DNA from: Akkermansia muciniphila
Lineage (GTDB): Bacteria > Verrucomicrobiota > Verrucomicrobiia > Limisphaerales > SXTU01
Reading direction: 5' to 3'
DNA length: 48,750 bases
Assembly (NCBI GenBank): GCA_945874145.1
Contig: CAMCFN010000031.1
Location: forward strand, 1 to 48,750
Under the pieces are notes generated by a model, which worked only from the letters and a program-made list of their open reading frames with translations, was not told where the DNA came from and ran no database searches. The translations under genes and the position numbers were made by a program. Positions 47,763-48,750 of this stretch are shown here, one piece after another. How positions within the stretch are numbered: position 1 is the first letter of the stretch; each line of letters opens with the position of its first letter.

Positions 47763-48581
47763 ATGGCACATCGAAGTCTCCAGCGGTTCCGGTGCGGAAT
47801 GGCCGCGCTGGCGTTTGCCTTGATCCTCGGGTCATGCCCCGCTGTCGGTCGAGCGGCGGAAGTCGCGCCCTTGCCCGAGGTGCTGCGCCGCGCGGATGAA
47901 CTGGATGCGCGGCAGGAAGTGCCCGCCGCGTTGCGTCTGTTGGAAGACGCAGACCACAGGTTCCCCAATCAGGCCGAGATTCTCTTCCGGCTCGCCAAGC
48001 AACAGTCCAACCAGATTTTCGAGGCCAAGACCGAGCCTGAGAAGAAGCGACTGGCCGCGCTCTGTCTGGCCACGGCGGAGTTGGCAGTGGCCGCCGATCC
48101 GAACCACGCCCAAGCGCGGCTCTCCGTGGGCATCTGTCTGGCCAAGAACTTCCCCTACGTGGACAACCAGACGAAGGTGAACTACTCCCGTCGGCTCAAG
48201 GAAGAAACCGAGCGCGCCATCGCCTTGGAGCCGAAACTGGATCTCGCCTACCACATGCTGGCGCGGTGGCACTTCGAGGTGGCGGAGATGAACTTCATCC
48301 TCCGAGGCATCGCGAAGCTGGTTTATGGCGGGATTCCAAACGGAACGCTCGCCGCAGCCCGCACCAATTTCGAGCAGGCAATCGCCCTCGCCCCCGGGCG
48401 CATCATTCACCGGCAACAGTTTGCCCAAACCCTGCTCGCCATGAAAAGGAAGGCGGACGCCATTGCCCAGCTTCAGCAGTGCCTAACCCTTCAACCGGTG
48501 GATAAGGACGACACCGAAGCGCAAGCCGAGGCCGGGCGGCAACTGCGGGCATTGGGCGTGGCCCCGACTCCCGTCCGTTAG
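47763..48581 (+). CDS. Exported TPR-repeat protein
   Basis: The protein has 272 residues. After a signal peptide (MAALAFALILGSCPAVGRAA, following a short basic stretch) it has 4-5 tetratricopeptide-like repeats: AALRLLEDADHRFPNQAEIL, CLATAELAVAADPNHAQARLS, ERAIALEPKLDLAYHMLARW, NFEQAIALAPGRIIHRQQFA and AIAQLQQCLTLQPVD. It resembles the TPR regulator-of-microtubule-dynamics-like family found in Bacteroidetes and Verrucomicrobia. The role is probably protein-protein contact in the periplasm. Confidence 0.85.
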   Translation: MAHRSLQRFRCGMAALAFALILGSCPAVGRAAEVAPLPEVLRRADELDARQEVPAALRLLEDADHRFPNQAEILFRLAKQQSNQIFEAKTEPEKKRLAALCLATAELAVAADPNHAQARLSVGICLAKNFPYVDNQTKVNYSRRLKEETERAIALEPKLDLAYHMLARWHFEVAEMNFILRGIAKLVYGGIPNGTLAAARTNFEQAIALAPGRIIHRQQFAQTLLAMKRKADAIAQLQQCLTLQPVDKDDTEAQAEAGRQLRALGVAPTPVR

Positions 48582-48696
48582 CCGCCTCAATCAGCGCTGC
48601 GGCAGGGCCAATTCACTGACGTCGGCAACAAGCTGGATTGACGTGGGTTAACACTCTTGACTGGACCTCCCTGCCGCGACTTTTTACCCTCCGAGG

Positions 48697-48750
48697 ATGC
48701 GCTCTGCCTCCGGCCTGCTCACCCCGGCTCAACAACTCGTCCTCGACGGC
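48697..48750 (+). CDS. Possible start of a further gene, cut by the window end
   Basis: ATG 48697 opens a frame that stays open to the last base (MRSASGLLTPAQQLVLDG). gagg lies almost directly before the ATG, closer than a normal ribosome site. LVLDG would fit the start of a homocysteine-methyltransferase-type barrel, but 18 codons cannot decide this. Nothing else is seen between 48582 and 48696. Confidence 0.3.
   Translation, partial: MRSASGLLTPAQQLVLDG

Overview
The window looks like a chromosomal stretch of a GC-rich member of the Verrucomicrobiota, probably near the Pedosphaera/Limisphaerales group. This is an inference from gene content: two DUF1501 proteins, paired PQQ-type beta-propeller proteins, a DUF6797-like propeller protein, a planctomycete/verrucomicrobial prolyl-oligopeptidase-like esterase, and a giant Ig-repeat protein with YQWRFNG-type repeats. 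No 16S gene or other decisive marker is present.

Layout. 1-2290: a secreted PQQ-type propeller protein preceded by a 19-bp inverted repeat, then an insertion-sequence graveyard (IstB tail, long hairpin, IS1182-like transposase pieces). 2291-5690 (minus strand): the conserved rpmH-rnpA-yidD-yidC-jag cluster plus a small unknown gene, with a good candidate promoter upstream of rpmH. 5985-9155: an orphan C-terminal piece of an arsenite methyltransferase, a small membrane protein, an SGNH hydrolase, a YgjP-like metallopeptidase and a lone response regulator, with several palindromic elements in the gaps. 9257-20349 (plus strand): a run of exported proteins (esterase, DUF6797-like propeller, beta-sandwich protein, second PQQ-type propeller, two DUF1501 proteins) interleaved with dispersed repeats. 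20439-26607 (minus strand): gltB-gltD, the two-subunit glutamate synthase. 27050-29244 (plus strand): an ExbB/ExbD/TonB-like operon with a small zinc-ribbon protein; the ExbD-like subunit lacks the usual membrane aspartate. 29309-30877: guaB. 31089-38551 (minus strand): a 2.1-kresidue delta-60/Ig/cohesin-like surface protein followed 14 bp later by a probable outer-membrane barrel. 38836-45522 (minus strand): a polytopic glycosyltransferase-like protein, a sigma-54 response regulator, a nucleotidyltransferase pair, a sensor kinase, CorA and tRNA-Lys(CTT). 45844-46445: a frameshifted transposase relic. 46843-48581: divergent DUF481 and TPR genes. The window ends in a possible further start codon.

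How the genes work together. Housekeeping modules (RNase P and membrane insertion, glutamate synthesis, GMP synthesis, Mg transport) alternate with a large exported-protein repertoire typical of polymer-degrading, particle-associated bacteria. The least ordinary parts are the giant Ig-array/barrel pair with an internal 516-bp tandem duplication, the ExbD-like subunit with Asp replaced, the kinase/regulator pair split by a nucleotidyltransferase module, and the many palindromic or low-complexity repeats that have altered gene starts or entered coding sequence.
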